DNA from: Hippophae tibetana
Taxonomy: Eukaryota; Streptophyta; Magnoliopsida; Rosales; Elaeagnaceae
DNA length: 64,000 nt
Direction: 5' to 3'
Assembly (NCBI GenBank): GCA_037013495.1
Contig: CM072806.1
Span: 30,816,001-30,880,000 of the forward strand
Position numbers and translations under genes: made by a program. This document shows positions 51,543-61,888 of this stretch, piece after piece (the first letter of the stretch is position 1; every line of letters starts with the position of its first letter). The notes below the pieces were generated by a model. It was given only the letters and a program-made list of their open reading frames with translations. It did no database searches and was not told the DNA's origin.

Positions 51543-51709
51543 GGTCACTACTACAAAAAGGGGTATATAAGTCGATGTGTAAAGTCGGTTTTTGGAAAAA
51601 ACTGATTTTTAATGAATTTAAAGTCGGTTGTCCACGTCAACCGACACTATCCACGTGACGTAGCGTCGGTTTTTAACCGACTTTTATGCCTATTTATGTA
51701 GTAGTGGGT
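51543..51709. mobile_element. CACTA-type MITE with 3-bp target duplication GGT
   Basis: The element is 51546-51706 (161 bp). It starts CACTACTACAAAAA and ends TTTATGTAGTAGTG, an inverted repeat matching over at least ten bases, and is flanked by GGT at 51543-51545 and 51707-51709. A three-base duplication is the hallmark of CACTA (En/Spm) transposition. Inside, AAAGTCGGTTTTT and AAACCGACTTT form further inverted repeats, as in known subterminal regions. It has no coding capacity and must have been moved by an autonomous element elsewhere. It lies inside the protease region of a Copia fossil, so it is the younger insertion. Confidence 0.9.
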
Positions 51710-52766
51710 TTTCATGGGTAATGATTATCTATGCAAAGTTTTAGGGAACGGTACAATTCGTTTGAAGAATCAAGATGGTTCAACCAAAGTCTTGATGGAT
51801 GTTCATTATGTTGCAGATATGAAGAAGAATCTCATTGCTATGGGAGTCTTAGAATCAAAAGGCTTCACTGTGACCATACATAATAGGGCATTGAAGGTTA
51901 CTTCTGGAACACTTGTGGTGATGAAAGGTATTCAGAAGAATAACTTGTACTACTACCTTGGTAGTATGGTCATTGGGACAACATCAACAACAATTTTAGA
52001 GGAAGAAAGAGATTCAGAAACTACCAAGCTATGACATATGCATTTGGGACATGTTGGTGAAAAAGCTTTATAGATTCTTGTAAAACAAGGCCTATTAAAA
52101 GGCACGAGAATCAACAAGTTGAAATTCTGTGAGCATTATGTATTGGGGAAGCAAAAAAGAGTAAGCTTTGGCACTACACTCCATAACACAAAACGCATTT
52201 TGGATTATATCCATACTGATGTGTGGGAGCCAACAAGAATTCTATCCATGAGTAGCAAACATTATTATGTCACTTTCGTTGATGAATTTTCTAGAAGAGT
52301 TTAGTTGTATCTCATGAAGAAGAAAGATGAAGTGCTGAGAATTTTTCTCAAGTGGAAGAAAATGATCGAGACTCAAATTGGTAGAAAGATCAAGCATCTG
52401 AGGTCTGATAATGGCACTGAGTACACAAATGATCCATTTATGAAAGTTTGTGAAGAAGAAGGGATAGTGTAACGCTTCACTATTCAAAAAACAACACAAT
52501 AGAATAGAGTTGCATAACTTATGAACCAAAATTTGCAGGAGAAAGTTCAGTGTATGTTGTCAAATTCTGGGCTATGCAAGCAGTATTGGGATGAGGTTCT
52601 GACGTATGCTTGTCATCTTGTCAACCGTCTACCATTTCTCGCTCTTGAAGGAAAAACACCTATAGAGGTATGGTCTGGAAAACCTACTAGAGATTATGAT
52701 TTCTTACATATGTTTGGTTCTATTGCATACTACCATGTAACAAAATCAAGGAGCTTAAGTTGCTAA

Positions 52767-53440
52767 CATGTCATCCAAATGAAAAAAAATAACAACAAAC
52801 ACAACAATAATTTTTATTGAAGACAAAACCTGGCCATTAAAAATTCAGGTGTAAATAATATTATAGTGGTAGAATAATAATCAACAAATATTATGATAAA
52901 GTTGAAATAAATTACACACCTCTTTCCTTGATGATGAGTCTGTTAGGCACATAGAAATATTTGTCGCTAATTTAGTAGGTTTAAACCAAATTTCTTTCCT
53001 ACTTTGTAAAGGTACCCAAAAAAATCCAAAACTTGAGTGTCAAGAGAGAATGACTAAACTAACATCTAAGTGAAAGAGATTAGAGCAAATAGAATAACCT
53101 ATTAGAGTTTGACTAGTCCCAATTCTGCAAGTTCTATGATTGTATTACTCTGAACCTCCTTCAATGTATTTAAATTGTATGCCTAAAGAAGAAAATATAG
53201 AACAAAGTAAAATGCTATAAAATATTTCCTAAAGAGACGAGAACTAGTTAGGAGCTAAAGGGAAATAATAGATTAAAGTCATATGTCAATGTTTTCTTAT
53301 ATCTATATTTTTGGTAAGAAATGTGAAATTGATATTAGATCAAGACACCTTAGATAGAATGTTTAAGTCTAAATAAGCATAGGTTCATGGGAAGTAAGGA
53401 GGGAGAAATAAGCATAAGCTCTAAAAAGGAATGAAATTAT
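52767..53440. other. Sequence between two Copia elements, possibly host gene DNA
   Basis: Most is AT-rich without motifs. On the minus strand, a good splice acceptor (TTTTCTTCTTTAG, ending at 53183) precedes a short open frame (53182-53102), listed separately. The remainder may be intron or intergenic DNA. Confidence 0.4.
53102..53182 (-). other. Candidate short terminal exon
   Basis: After a T-rich tract and AG at 53184-53183, the minus strand stays open for 26 codons (AYNLNTLKEVQSNTIIELAE and six more) and ends TAA. The acceptor and balanced composition are gene-like, but a 26-codon frame is easily found by chance and no upstream exon is recognisable, because a Copia LTR starts at 53441. 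Confidence 0.22.
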
Positions 53441-53950
53441 TGTTGGTCAACTAATGTGGGCCAGCAGCAAATTGAAGAATGGGTTGGTGTGACGCCGAAA
53501 GAAAAGGAAGAAAAGAAAAGAAAAAGTCAAAAGTTTCTGCCATTTGTCTCCATCAATTCATGCGTGAAGAATGGAGAAGATTGGAGTTTTTGGCTTTATA
53601 AAGCCTTAGCTTCAATCTCAAAACATACAGATGAGAAGCGGAGGAAAAGAAAACTGAGAGAATTTTTGAGAGGAAAAATTAAGAGAGCCAATTTGTGAAG
53701 TTTTACCCACAAATTGAAGATATATATTTGTTGTATTTTTGTGAGAGATCCACCTAAAGGTGAAGTGTGTATTCTCATCTTATTATAGTGGAAGTTTAAG
53801 TGACCTACGGGTCCCGTGGTTATTACTTTCATTTTTGAAGGTTTTTCCACACTAAAATCTTGGTGTTATTTTGTTCTATTTTGATTTAGGAAATTATCCT
53901 GGGTGTGTGAAATTTATTTCTTTACAACCATACATTTTTTCCCAACAAAG

Positions 53951-53963
53951 TGGTATCAGAGCC
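53951..53963 (+). promoter_or_regulatory. Primer-binding site (initiator-Met tRNA) of the Tork-like Copia element
   Basis: TGGTATCAGAGCC lies three bases after the LTR end and is the standard plant Copia primer site, complementary to the 3' end of initiator methionine tRNA. Confidence 0.92.
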
Positions 53964-53984
53964 TTGGTTGTATTCAGGAAGTAC

Positions 53985-54172
53985 TATTCACACAGACTGT
54001 TCATATATACTGTACTATTCTGTCGACAGACACTATTCACATAGTACTATTCATATATACGGTACTATTTTGTCGGCAGTTACTATTTATCGGTACTATT
54101 CACAAAATACTATTCGGCGGTATTATTCATATAGTCCTATTTGGCATCACTATTTATCGGTACTATTCATCG
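53985..54172 (+). repeat. Dispersed array of ACTATTC-type motifs in a Copia leader
   Basis: About eleven copies of a short motif, consensus (G)TACTATTCA with variants such as ACTATTTAT and TATTATTCA, are spaced 12-25 bases apart between the primer site and gag. The spacing is irregular, so it is not a simple tandem array. The same core occurs in the U3 of young family A LTRs (as ACTGTTCA on the complementary strand) and at 61390-61570. Confidence 0.75.
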
Positions 54173-56762
54173 CCAGAAAAGTACGAAGCTCGGCGAAACC
54201 AGTTGATTGACGATTCAAATGGAGGAGAGCACATGTAATATGATAAAGTTGACCACATTTAATTATGAAATTTGGAAGCCGAAGATAGAGGATCTTTTAT
54301 ACATTAAAGATCTATGGAAGCCAATTATAATGCCGAAGGAGAAAGAAGTAACTGCTGCAGACATTGAATGGGCCGTTTTGAACAGAAAGTGTGCTGCTCA
54401 AATCAGACAATGGATCGACAAAAGCATTTTTCAAAATTTTGCTAATGAACACGATGCTTACGTTCTTTGGCAAAAGTTGGAGAAAATGTATGCGAGGACA
54501 ACTGCACAGAATAAAGCAAATCTGATACGACGATTAGTCAATTTGAAGTATAAAGACGGAAGCAGCGTATCATAACATATGAGTGAGTTCCAAGGCATTG
54601 TAGATCAACTCAACTCTATAAAGATGACTATAGATGATGAGCTACAAGCGTTGTTGATGTTGAGTTCTCTACCAAAAAGTTGGGATACTCTAGTTGTATT
54701 AGTTAGCAACTCAGCTCCTGATGGCAAGCTTACCATGGATATGGTAAAAGATAGAATGTTAAATGAAGAGTCTCGACGAAAATATGAAGGATATACTCCT
54801 GACACAGAAGCGCTAGTCATGCAAAAACAAGACAAGCAAGAATGGCACGAGAGAAGTAAAAGTAGAAATCCCCGTAACCAAAGTCAACAAAGAGGATGTT
54901 CGAAGTCTAGATCAAGGTATGACATGAAGTGTCATCATTGTGGCAAGCCTGGACACTTCATTCGAGAATGTAGAAGGTTAAAGGCGGAACAATCCAGAAA
55001 TCAGGAAGCAAAAACCCGAACAAATGACACCACAATTGTCACTGAAGAAGTTGTCATTATTCGAGATGCTGATTATGTCAATCTTGCATGCCAAGACACT
55101 ACTTGGGTAGTTGACTCAGTCGCTTCCTATCATGTCACCTCACGACGAGAATTCTTCTCAACCTACACTCAAGGTGATTTTGGATGTGTAAGGATGGGAA
55201 ATGATGATGCATCAAAAATTGTCGGCATTAGAAATATTTATCTAGAGACTAATCTTGGATGCAGATTACTTCTGAAAGATGTGAGGCATGTTCCTGATAT
55301 CCGCCTCAATTTGATCTTTACCAGTATGCTTGATGATGATGGATACAATAATTATTTTGGTGAAGGAAAGTGGAAGCTCACCAAAGGCAATCTGGTAATA
55401 GCTAAAGGCAAGAAAGATACATCACTCTACATCACAGAAGCCAGACCGTGTAGTAGAGAAGTAAATGCCACAAGGAAAGAAGTTCCTACCGAGCTATGGC
55501 ATAAACGACTCGGCCACATGAGTGAAAAAGGCATCAGAATTCTTTCTAAAAATGAGCTCTTGCTAGGAATGAAAGCTACACCCTTGCATAGAGTTGCATT
55601 TCGTAGTCTCGCACCATCTAGAAAGGAAAATATTCTAGATTTAATACACACAGATGTTTGTACAATGAGTTGTAAGTCATTAGGAAGTGCTCACTATTTT
55701 GTGTCATTTATTGATGACCATTCTAGAAAAGTATGGACTTTTGCTTTGAAAACTAAAGATCAAGTGCATGAAGTTTTCAAGCAGTTTCATGTAAAAGTGG
55801 AGAGAGAAACTGGCAGACGTTTGAAGTGTGTACGTGCAGATAATGGTGGTGAGTATCGTGGACCATTCGAGGAGTACTGTAGAAGTTTTGGCATCAGGCT
55901 GGAAAAATTAGTACCAAAGACACCTCAACACAATGGTGTTGCAGAGAGAATGAACAGAACCATCTGTGAAAGAGTCAGATGTATGCTCTCAAATGCAAAA
56001 CTGGCAAACTCCTTTTGGGGGGAGGCAATGAGGACAACAGTCGATTTAATCAACCTTTCTCCATCAGTTCCAATGAACTACGATGTACCGGAAAGAGTTT
56101 GGACGGGGAAAGATGTTTCTTACAAACACTTGAAAGTATTTGGATGCAGAGCATTTGTTCACATCCCAAGAGATGAGTGATCCAAGTTGGACGGAAAAGC
56201 GAAGCAATGTATCTTTATGGGATATACCCATGAAGAATTTGGTTACAGACTTTGGGATCCTATTAGCAAAAGGATTTTCAAAAGTAGAGACGTGGTGTTT
56301 CTTGAAGACCAAACAATTAAGGATTTTGAGAAATCCAACAAACTACAGTTAGATGAAATTCCAGTTAATCTGGACCCAGTCTCTCCACCAATAAATCCTG
56401 ATGACGGGGGAGTCACACCAGATACTGATGATGTCAATCCACCAACTGGCAGTTCAGAACCAGAACAAGTTTCTGAACAAGTCCAACCAGAAGTATAGAC
56501 AAGGAGATCCACCCGAGTACGAAAACCAAGTCGTATATATTCTCCTAACGAGTATGTGATGCTAACTGAAGGGGGAGAACCAGAGAGTTATGACGAAGCT
56601 ATCACTAATCAGCATAAGACTAAGTGGTTTAAAGCCATGCAGGAAGAAATGAAATCTCTACATGAGAACCACACATTTGACCTGATGAAACTACCACAGG
56701 GAAGAAAAGTTCTCAAGAACAAGTGCGTGTACAGAATCAAAAGTGAAGAAGGCAGCTCGCAA

Positions 56763-57140
56763 CCACGTGATGAGTGCTCAAAAAGCACTAAAATAACCAT
56801 GATTTTATGCACATTAATTAATTAAAAATATATATATTTATATGTTTTATCATATATTTATATAAATTTGTCTTTTTCGGAATCACGGGTATTTTTATTG
56901 TTTTTCAGGTATTTTGGCTTAAAAATGCAACTTAAAGACTCAAAGAAGAATACTGGAAGCAATACATAACAAATATATTAATAAATAAATGCGGAAAGGT
57001 CGACAAATATGGAAAAATTGGACAAAATGGGTCAAAAAGGTCAAAAATGTCAAAAAGAAGAAAAACGCGCCGCCGCGCCGCCCAGCCGCCGCGCCCCAGC
57101 ACCCAGCTCCGCCCAAACTGCGCGCGGGTACTGTTCATGC
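56763..57140 (+). mobile_element. First 373 bp of a family A LTR, inserted in the Copia element
   Basis: It begins TGATGAGTGC at 56768, right after CCACG (56763-56767), and runs through the GC-rich U3 to the first unit of the hairpin array at about 57140. There it joins reverse-strand LTR sequence. Its last bases carry the same variant of the array unit (CATGAACAGTACCC on the reverse strand) as the outermost unit of copy A5 (61889-63843), not that of the adjoining reverse copy. Confidence 0.88.
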
Positions 57141-58495
57141 GAGTACTAACTTTCAAGTTTTAAAACCACTACCGAAAACATGTTGTCAATACATTTTCAG
57201 ATAATAATTCTTATAAAAACTTTTGAAATAGAGCTTCACTCTAACTACCGGGCGATTGTACCATCAAATAAAAGAGCACTACTCTAAATCAGACCGGATA
57301 ACTAAACCTTAAAATCTAATTTTCAGGTTTAAGTTTGTAATGAAAAATAATATATTTCTCTCTAACATTCTTAATATAAAATCATGAATAAAAATAAAAT
57401 CAATTCATTTTAGAGATTTTTACCTATTTAATATTTCGCAAGCATAACAACGTTATTATTACATCATGTTTACTAAATAGCCAGCAGAGTTAAATTTAAC
57501 CACAGACAAATTAAATATAACATGTAAGAATAAAGCATAAAAATAACTGTAAAGAAAATAAAATCCTTACAGAACTTCGACGCTATTCCCGTTGCTGGAA
57601 GAACTCCAAGCGGAATTTGCACTCCCATTTATTGAATCAAAGAGCTAAAATATTACAAAAACATAACTAGTTCTTCCCAAAAAAGGAAGAACTCTAAATC
57701 TAAGAGAAATTAACTAAGAAAAGCTAAAAACTAAGAAAACATAAGAAAAACTAAGAAAAACTAAAGAATCCTAAAAATCTAAGAAAAGAGAGAAAAGAAT
57801 GTATTTGGAGGTGTTTTTAGGTGTGATTTTGAAGTGAAGGGAAGGGGGGTATTTATAGGTGAGGATGGAGAGAAAAAATGAGTAAAAAAATGTAAAAAAA
57901 ATGTAAAAACGCGTAATGGAAATGCTGACGTCATTGATGACGTCAGCATGACGTCATGGGGCTGCTGCACGTGAAAAATGAGTGTCGGCGCGCGCGTGAA
58001 CAGTAACCCGCGCGCAGTGCTGCGCGCGTGAACAGTAACCCGCGCGCAGTGCTGCGCGCGTGAACAGTAACCCGCGCGCAGTGCTGCGCGCGTGAACAGT
58101 AACCCGCGCGCAGTGCTGCGCGCGTGAACAGTAACCCGCGCGCAGTTTGGGCGGAGCTGGGTGCTGGGGCGCGGCGGCTGGGCGGCGCGGCGGCGCGTTT
58201 TTCTTCTTTTTGACATTTTTGACCTTTTTGACCCATTTTGTCCAATTTTTCCATATTTGTCGACCTTTCCGCATTTATTTATTAATATATTTGTTATGTA
58301 TTGCTTCCAGTATTCTTCTTTGAGTCTTTAAGTTGCATTTTTAAGCCAAAATACCTGAAAAACAATAAAAATACCCGTGATTCCGAAAAAGACAAATTTA
58401 TATAAATATATGATAAAACATATAAATATATATATTTTTAATTAATTAATGTGCATAAAATCATGGTTATTTTAGTGCTTTTTGAGCACTCATCA
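57141..58495 (-). mobile_element. Family A LTR, 3'-truncated, reverse strand
   Basis: Reading on the minus strand from 58495: TGATGAG, AT-rich U3, GC-rich region with five 32-bp hairpin units (57989-58146), TATA box (CTATAAATA, near 57855), poly(A) signal and part of U5, ending at 57141. With the forward piece at 56768-57140 it makes an inverted repeat with arms of about 373 bp. It is almost identical to 62490-63843 (three differences seen, all in the array), so the duplication is very recent. A G-rich polypurine-like tract (GGTTGGGGGTTG on the minus strand) lies at 58496-58507, marking this as a 3' LTR. Confidence 0.88.
57989..58146. repeat. GC-rich 32-bp minisatellite with hairpin core, five units
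   Basis: The unit is 32 bp and contains CGCGCGCAGTGCTGCGCGCG, in which CGCGCGCAG and CTGCGCGCG are exact reverse complements separated by TG. Each unit also carries GTGAACAGTAACCC. Five units lie in the U3 of a family A LTR, upstream of its TATA box. Older copies A1 and A3 lack the expansion. Confidence 0.93.
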
Positions 58496-60470
58496 CAACC
58501 CCCAACCAGCTTCTTGCTAGTCCCTTAGCAAGAGAAGCGATAAAAACTAAAAATTAAACTATCCTAAATCACTTTCGTGGATTGAAACGGTTGCATTTAG
58601 CCTATGCAACAAGCCGTTAAACCCCTAGGTTGCCCTAGTGGACGAGTTTGAGTCTCGTGAGGGTTTTCAGTAATGATACCCACAAACATTGAACTAAATG
58701 TAAAAATCAAAAGAAACAATAAAAACAATCAAATAAAAACTAAAATTACAACAAAATCAAAAATTAATTTAAGGATAAAATGAAACAGAATATCACAAAA
58801 ATGTCTCATACTTTTTAATCTCTTTTAAGATCATAATTAAAATCTCAAGCATAAGTTATTTTAATCTCTTTAAACAATCATGATTTTATTATAATAATTA
58901 GTCGAAAATCATTTTCATATTTCATTTCAAAAATGTATCAATTTAATTTTACCCAATTTCAGTGTCATGAATCAGAATTTGCTTCGACTCTATTCCTCAC
59001 AAGTCAATACTCTCAAAGCACTGAATCCTATGGGTTCAAACACTCATACTAATTTATATGCGAAAGAGTTGATGTATAGAAATGAACTAATAGGTTCGCA
59101 TATGTATAAAGAATAAAGGCTCAAAGTGTTATTTTAACATTGATCTCATGAAAGGAATCGAATGTATAAATTATAAAGATATCATATATAAAAATTATTT
59201 TAATGCATAAATCAAACTCATTAAGAAAGAATTTCAAGATATATGCTTTTTACAAATGAAGAAATTGCAATGACTTTTTAGGGAATTACTTCCTATATAT
59301 TTCTTTTGTAATTAGCCTTTACTCACAACTTTGTAGGCAATGTGGGTCATAGTATGTAGATGATACTATAATAATTTTTTTTATCTCTCTATTTTTTTTT
59401 TCTGAAGATATTTTTTTTTTTTCAATATATGTATTTTTTTTTAGAGAGTCAACCCATGTACAGATTGTACATTTTTTTGGATTTTGGTGAGTGGTTAATT
59501 TTGTGGCTTTTCTGTTTGATCTTGGTTTAGGTAACCCCAGATATGTCTTTTTGTTTTTGTAGCAGTCATGCATAAATGAGATATAAGCATATACTATCAA
59601 TTTCTACTCAAATCATTTAATCTAAACAAAAATAATAAAAAAATATATGATACTCTATTAAGATGAGAAAAAATTCATACATTCAATGTTAATACCTATA
59701 GAGATCATCTAAAAATTTGAATAAATAAGAAATGTGTTTGGAGTAGAAAAAATATATTTCACTCTGAATAAAAGAATTTAGGCTCAAATTATATCTCACA
59801 AGGGTAGTCTCCACTAAAAAAAATTCATAAACACCGATTTTGGGTTTAATATAATTTCCACATTTTATCAAGAAATACTAGTTATGACAAAAACTAACTA
59901 ATTATCAAAAATAATTACAAAATATTTCATGATATGTTTTCAAAAATTAATCTAACAGTACAAAAGACTTAATTATTTACTTAAATTTGATTTAAAGAAA
60001 TGATAAATTTTTGTGAGAAAATATTTAAATTTTTTTTTTTTAATTTTTAAATTGTTAAATCTTTTTTTTTTTTAATTAAGCATGGTAACTTTTCACCACC
60101 CCCAACCTAGAACTTACATTGTCCTCAATGTAACAACTGTAAATTAAAGATAAAGAGAAAAGAGAAGAAAGATTACCTATTTTCTGAGAATGTGTAAGTA
60201 GTAATGGAGAAATGCAGGTGCATCCATCATATTCATTATTAAAGTGTATACAGACAGATCGCTGTAAACTTCTAACATCTCAACAAATATTTTTAGTTTT
60301 AACAATTTAAAAATTATTAAACTAAAATGAACAATCAAATTAAGTAAATAAAATAAATAACAGAAAATTACCTAAAATGATGGGTTGCCTCCCATCCAGC
60401 GCTTAGTTTAACGTCTTAGCAAGATGTAACTTGGGGATTGCCTTTTAAGTAAACTCAATGTCCCCTCATC
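58496..60470 (-). mobile_element. Athila-type 3' internal region of family A, no coding part recognised
   Basis: Stretches match the 3' untranslated part of the Athila-type element at 23228-24800. Examples are the 'GGTTGCCCTAGTG' segment (58631 here, about 23401 there) and the 'GGTTGCCTCCCATCCAGCGC' segment (about 60384 here, about 24793 there). A 'TTACATTGTCCTC' motif lies near 60113. In the older element integrase follows beyond this point; here no pol is seen, so the element is internally deleted or non-autonomous. Orientation is minus, with its 3' end next to the LTR at 58495. Confidence 0.75.
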
Positions 60471-60766
60471 ATTGAGTCAATCAAACCTACAAGTAAGACA
60501 AGGTTGTCTACCTATATTGTTTCAAACATGCCCTATTGATTTTGAAATTTTTCTGTACCAAAAACTAGGGGCATGCTTGAGGGTTTTAGATAACCCACAT
60601 CTAGGTGCAAATCAAATAATTTAAGGCATCAAAACATAATTGTACCTAGATCAAATAAAGAAACTAACTCTTGAGATTGTAATTAAGGCTTTAAAATTTT
60701 GGAGATAGTTTCAGAATTTTTTTTTTTTTTTAAGTTAAAATAACATAATCAGTATTAACCAAGAGT

Positions 60767-60888
60767 GTTCCCAGGAAAGAATGGTGGGGCAAAGGCTCCT
60801 TAAAAACCATCCTCCTAGACAGAACAACGTTCCCAGGAAAGACTAGTGGCACAAAGGCATCCAGGAACTAGTCTCCTAGACAGAACTC
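60767..60888. repeat. Two direct copies of a 60-bp sequence
   Basis: Each copy starts GTTCCCAGGAAAGA and ends CTCCTAGACAGAAC, with differences between. They lie in the untranslated internal DNA of family A. Confidence 0.8.
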
Positions 60889-60939
60889 CCTTAGATCTTT
60901 ACTTTTCATGCTATTAAATTTAATTAAGTTCAGTTAAGT

Positions 60940-61175
60940 AAAAATCTAAGCTAATTAAGTTAGAAAATCTAAGTTAATTAAGTTAAGTGAAGTAAAAATC
61001 TAAGTTAATTAAGTTAAGTTAAAAAAAAATCTAAGTTAATTAAGTTAGGTTAATTAAAAATCTAGGTTAATTAAGTTAGTAAAAATCTAAGTTAATTAAG
61101 TTAGGTTAATTAAAAATCAAGGTTAATTAATTTAGTAAAAATCTAAGTTAATTAAGTTAAATAAAAATTAAGAGA
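60940..61175. repeat. AT-rich minisatellite, about nine units
   Basis: The core AAAATCTAAGTTAATTAAGT recurs about nine times with spacings of about 23-33 bases and small differences (AGGT, AAGC, AATT variants). Confidence 0.88.
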
Positions 61176-61805
61176 GAAAAAAAATAAAAAAAATAATAAT
61201 AGAAAAAAAAAATTATAAAAATAAAAAAAAAAATTAAATTGAAATTGAAATAAAATAAAGTAAAATAAAATAAAATAAAAAAACTAAAATAAAAATAAAG
61301 GAAAATTGAAAAAGGTAAAGGAAAATTAAAATTAAAATTAAATTTTTTTTTTTTAATTTTTTAATTTTTTAATTTTTTTTTTTAGCGGTAATTTTACTAT
61401 TCACGCTATATTATTTCTTTAAAATTTTTGAAATTTTAATTTTAATTTTTTTTTTTTTACTATTCATGAACGGTAATTTTCTTTTACTATTCACGCTATC
61501 TTATTTCTTACTAACTTAAAATTTTGAATTTTAAATTTTTTTTTTTTTTTTACTATTCATGAACGGTAAAATTTTTTACTTCAAATTTCAAATTTCTAAA
61601 TTATTTTACAATTTAAAAAAAAAATTAATTTTTAATTTTTTAATTTTTTTAATTTTTTAATTTTTTTAATTTTTTAATTTTTTTTTTTTTCTTATGAAAT
61701 TTGAAATTTGATTATTATTTTTTCTATTAAAACAAAAAAAATCACAATTATTTATAGCACAAAAATGTTTTTAAAATTTTGATAAATAATTTTGAAGACA
61801 TTTTA
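61176..61805. other. Low-complexity A- and T-tracts with ACTATTCA motifs
   Basis: A-rich then T-rich runs, interrupted by about four segments containing TTTTACTATTCACGCTAT or TACTATTCATGAACGGTAA at 61390-61570. No coding sequence. It probably belongs to the untranslated internal DNA of family A. Confidence 0.6.
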
Positions 61806-61888
61806 ACTACTGGTGAAAATATTTCATTGAAGTCAACGTCTTTCTTCTAATCAAATCCTTTCGCAACCAATCTTGCTTTGTAGCGTGG
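61806..61888 (-). mobile_element. Short Copia reverse transcriptase fragment on the reverse strand
   Basis: The minus strand reads a Copia-type 'YKARLVAKGF' motif and then a 'FSPVVKM'-like motif, both standard landmarks of the reverse transcriptase. About 80 bases are present. It adjoins the 3' end of the reverse-strand family A LTR and begins with CCACG (complement at 61884-61888), the same five bases that precede the forward family A piece at 56768. Confidence 0.8.

Larger units (their letters stand above)
50056..52766 (+). mobile_element. Broken Ty1/Copia element, 5' LTR to integrase
   Basis: The LTR starts TGTTGTATATC at 50056, with a TATA box (CTATAAATAAA, 50133-50143), and ends near 50600. 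Parts then follow in order: gag (from about 50651, with a 'KFDGTGHFGIW'-like start), a zinc-knuckle region near 51310, protease region (about 51350-51540), and integrase (about 52030-52766, with 'IHTDVWEPT'-like, 'LRSDNGTEY'-like and 'YACHLVNRLP' motifs). Sequence after 52766 is unrelated, so reverse transcriptase and the 3' LTR are missing. About ten breaks plus a large 3' loss. A 161-bp CACTA MITE is inserted at 51546. Confidence 0.82.
53441..56767 (+). mobile_element. Ty1/Copia element, Tork/Tnt1-like, well preserved but cut at its 3' end
   Basis: The 5' LTR is 53441-53947 (507 bp, TGTTGG to CCAACA, a perfect 6-bp inverted end). The Met-tRNA primer site TGGTATCAGAGCC is at 53951-53963. A repeat-rich leader follows to about 54200. 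Gag starts near 54219 and includes a CCHC knuckle (CHHCGKPGHFIREC, near 54940). Protease and integrase follow, with 'RADNGGEY' and 'TPQHNGVAERMNR', Tnt1-like. The N-terminal part of the reverse transcriptase runs to 56767. Only about three breaks were seen in the coding part up to there, so it is fairly young. Family A LTR DNA begins at 56768, and reverse transcriptase beyond this point, RNase H and the 3' LTR do not follow in place. Confidence 0.9.

Noticed and set aside
53903-54238. Two overlapping frames of 111 and 86 codons before gag
   Set aside because: They translate the ACTATTC motif array of the leader, giving Y/T/I/H-rich repeats in two frames; the real gag frame starts after them.
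57989-58146. CRISPR-like array
   Set aside because: Units are head-to-tail without unique spacers, in a plant retrotransposon LTR; it is a minisatellite.
57779-58274. Three overlapping minus-strand frames of 103-145 codons rich in A, R, G and C
   Set aside because: They are translations of the 32-bp GC-rich minisatellite and the U3 around it in three frames. The repeated peptide follows from the repeat; all three frames are open because the GC-rich DNA lacks stop codons.
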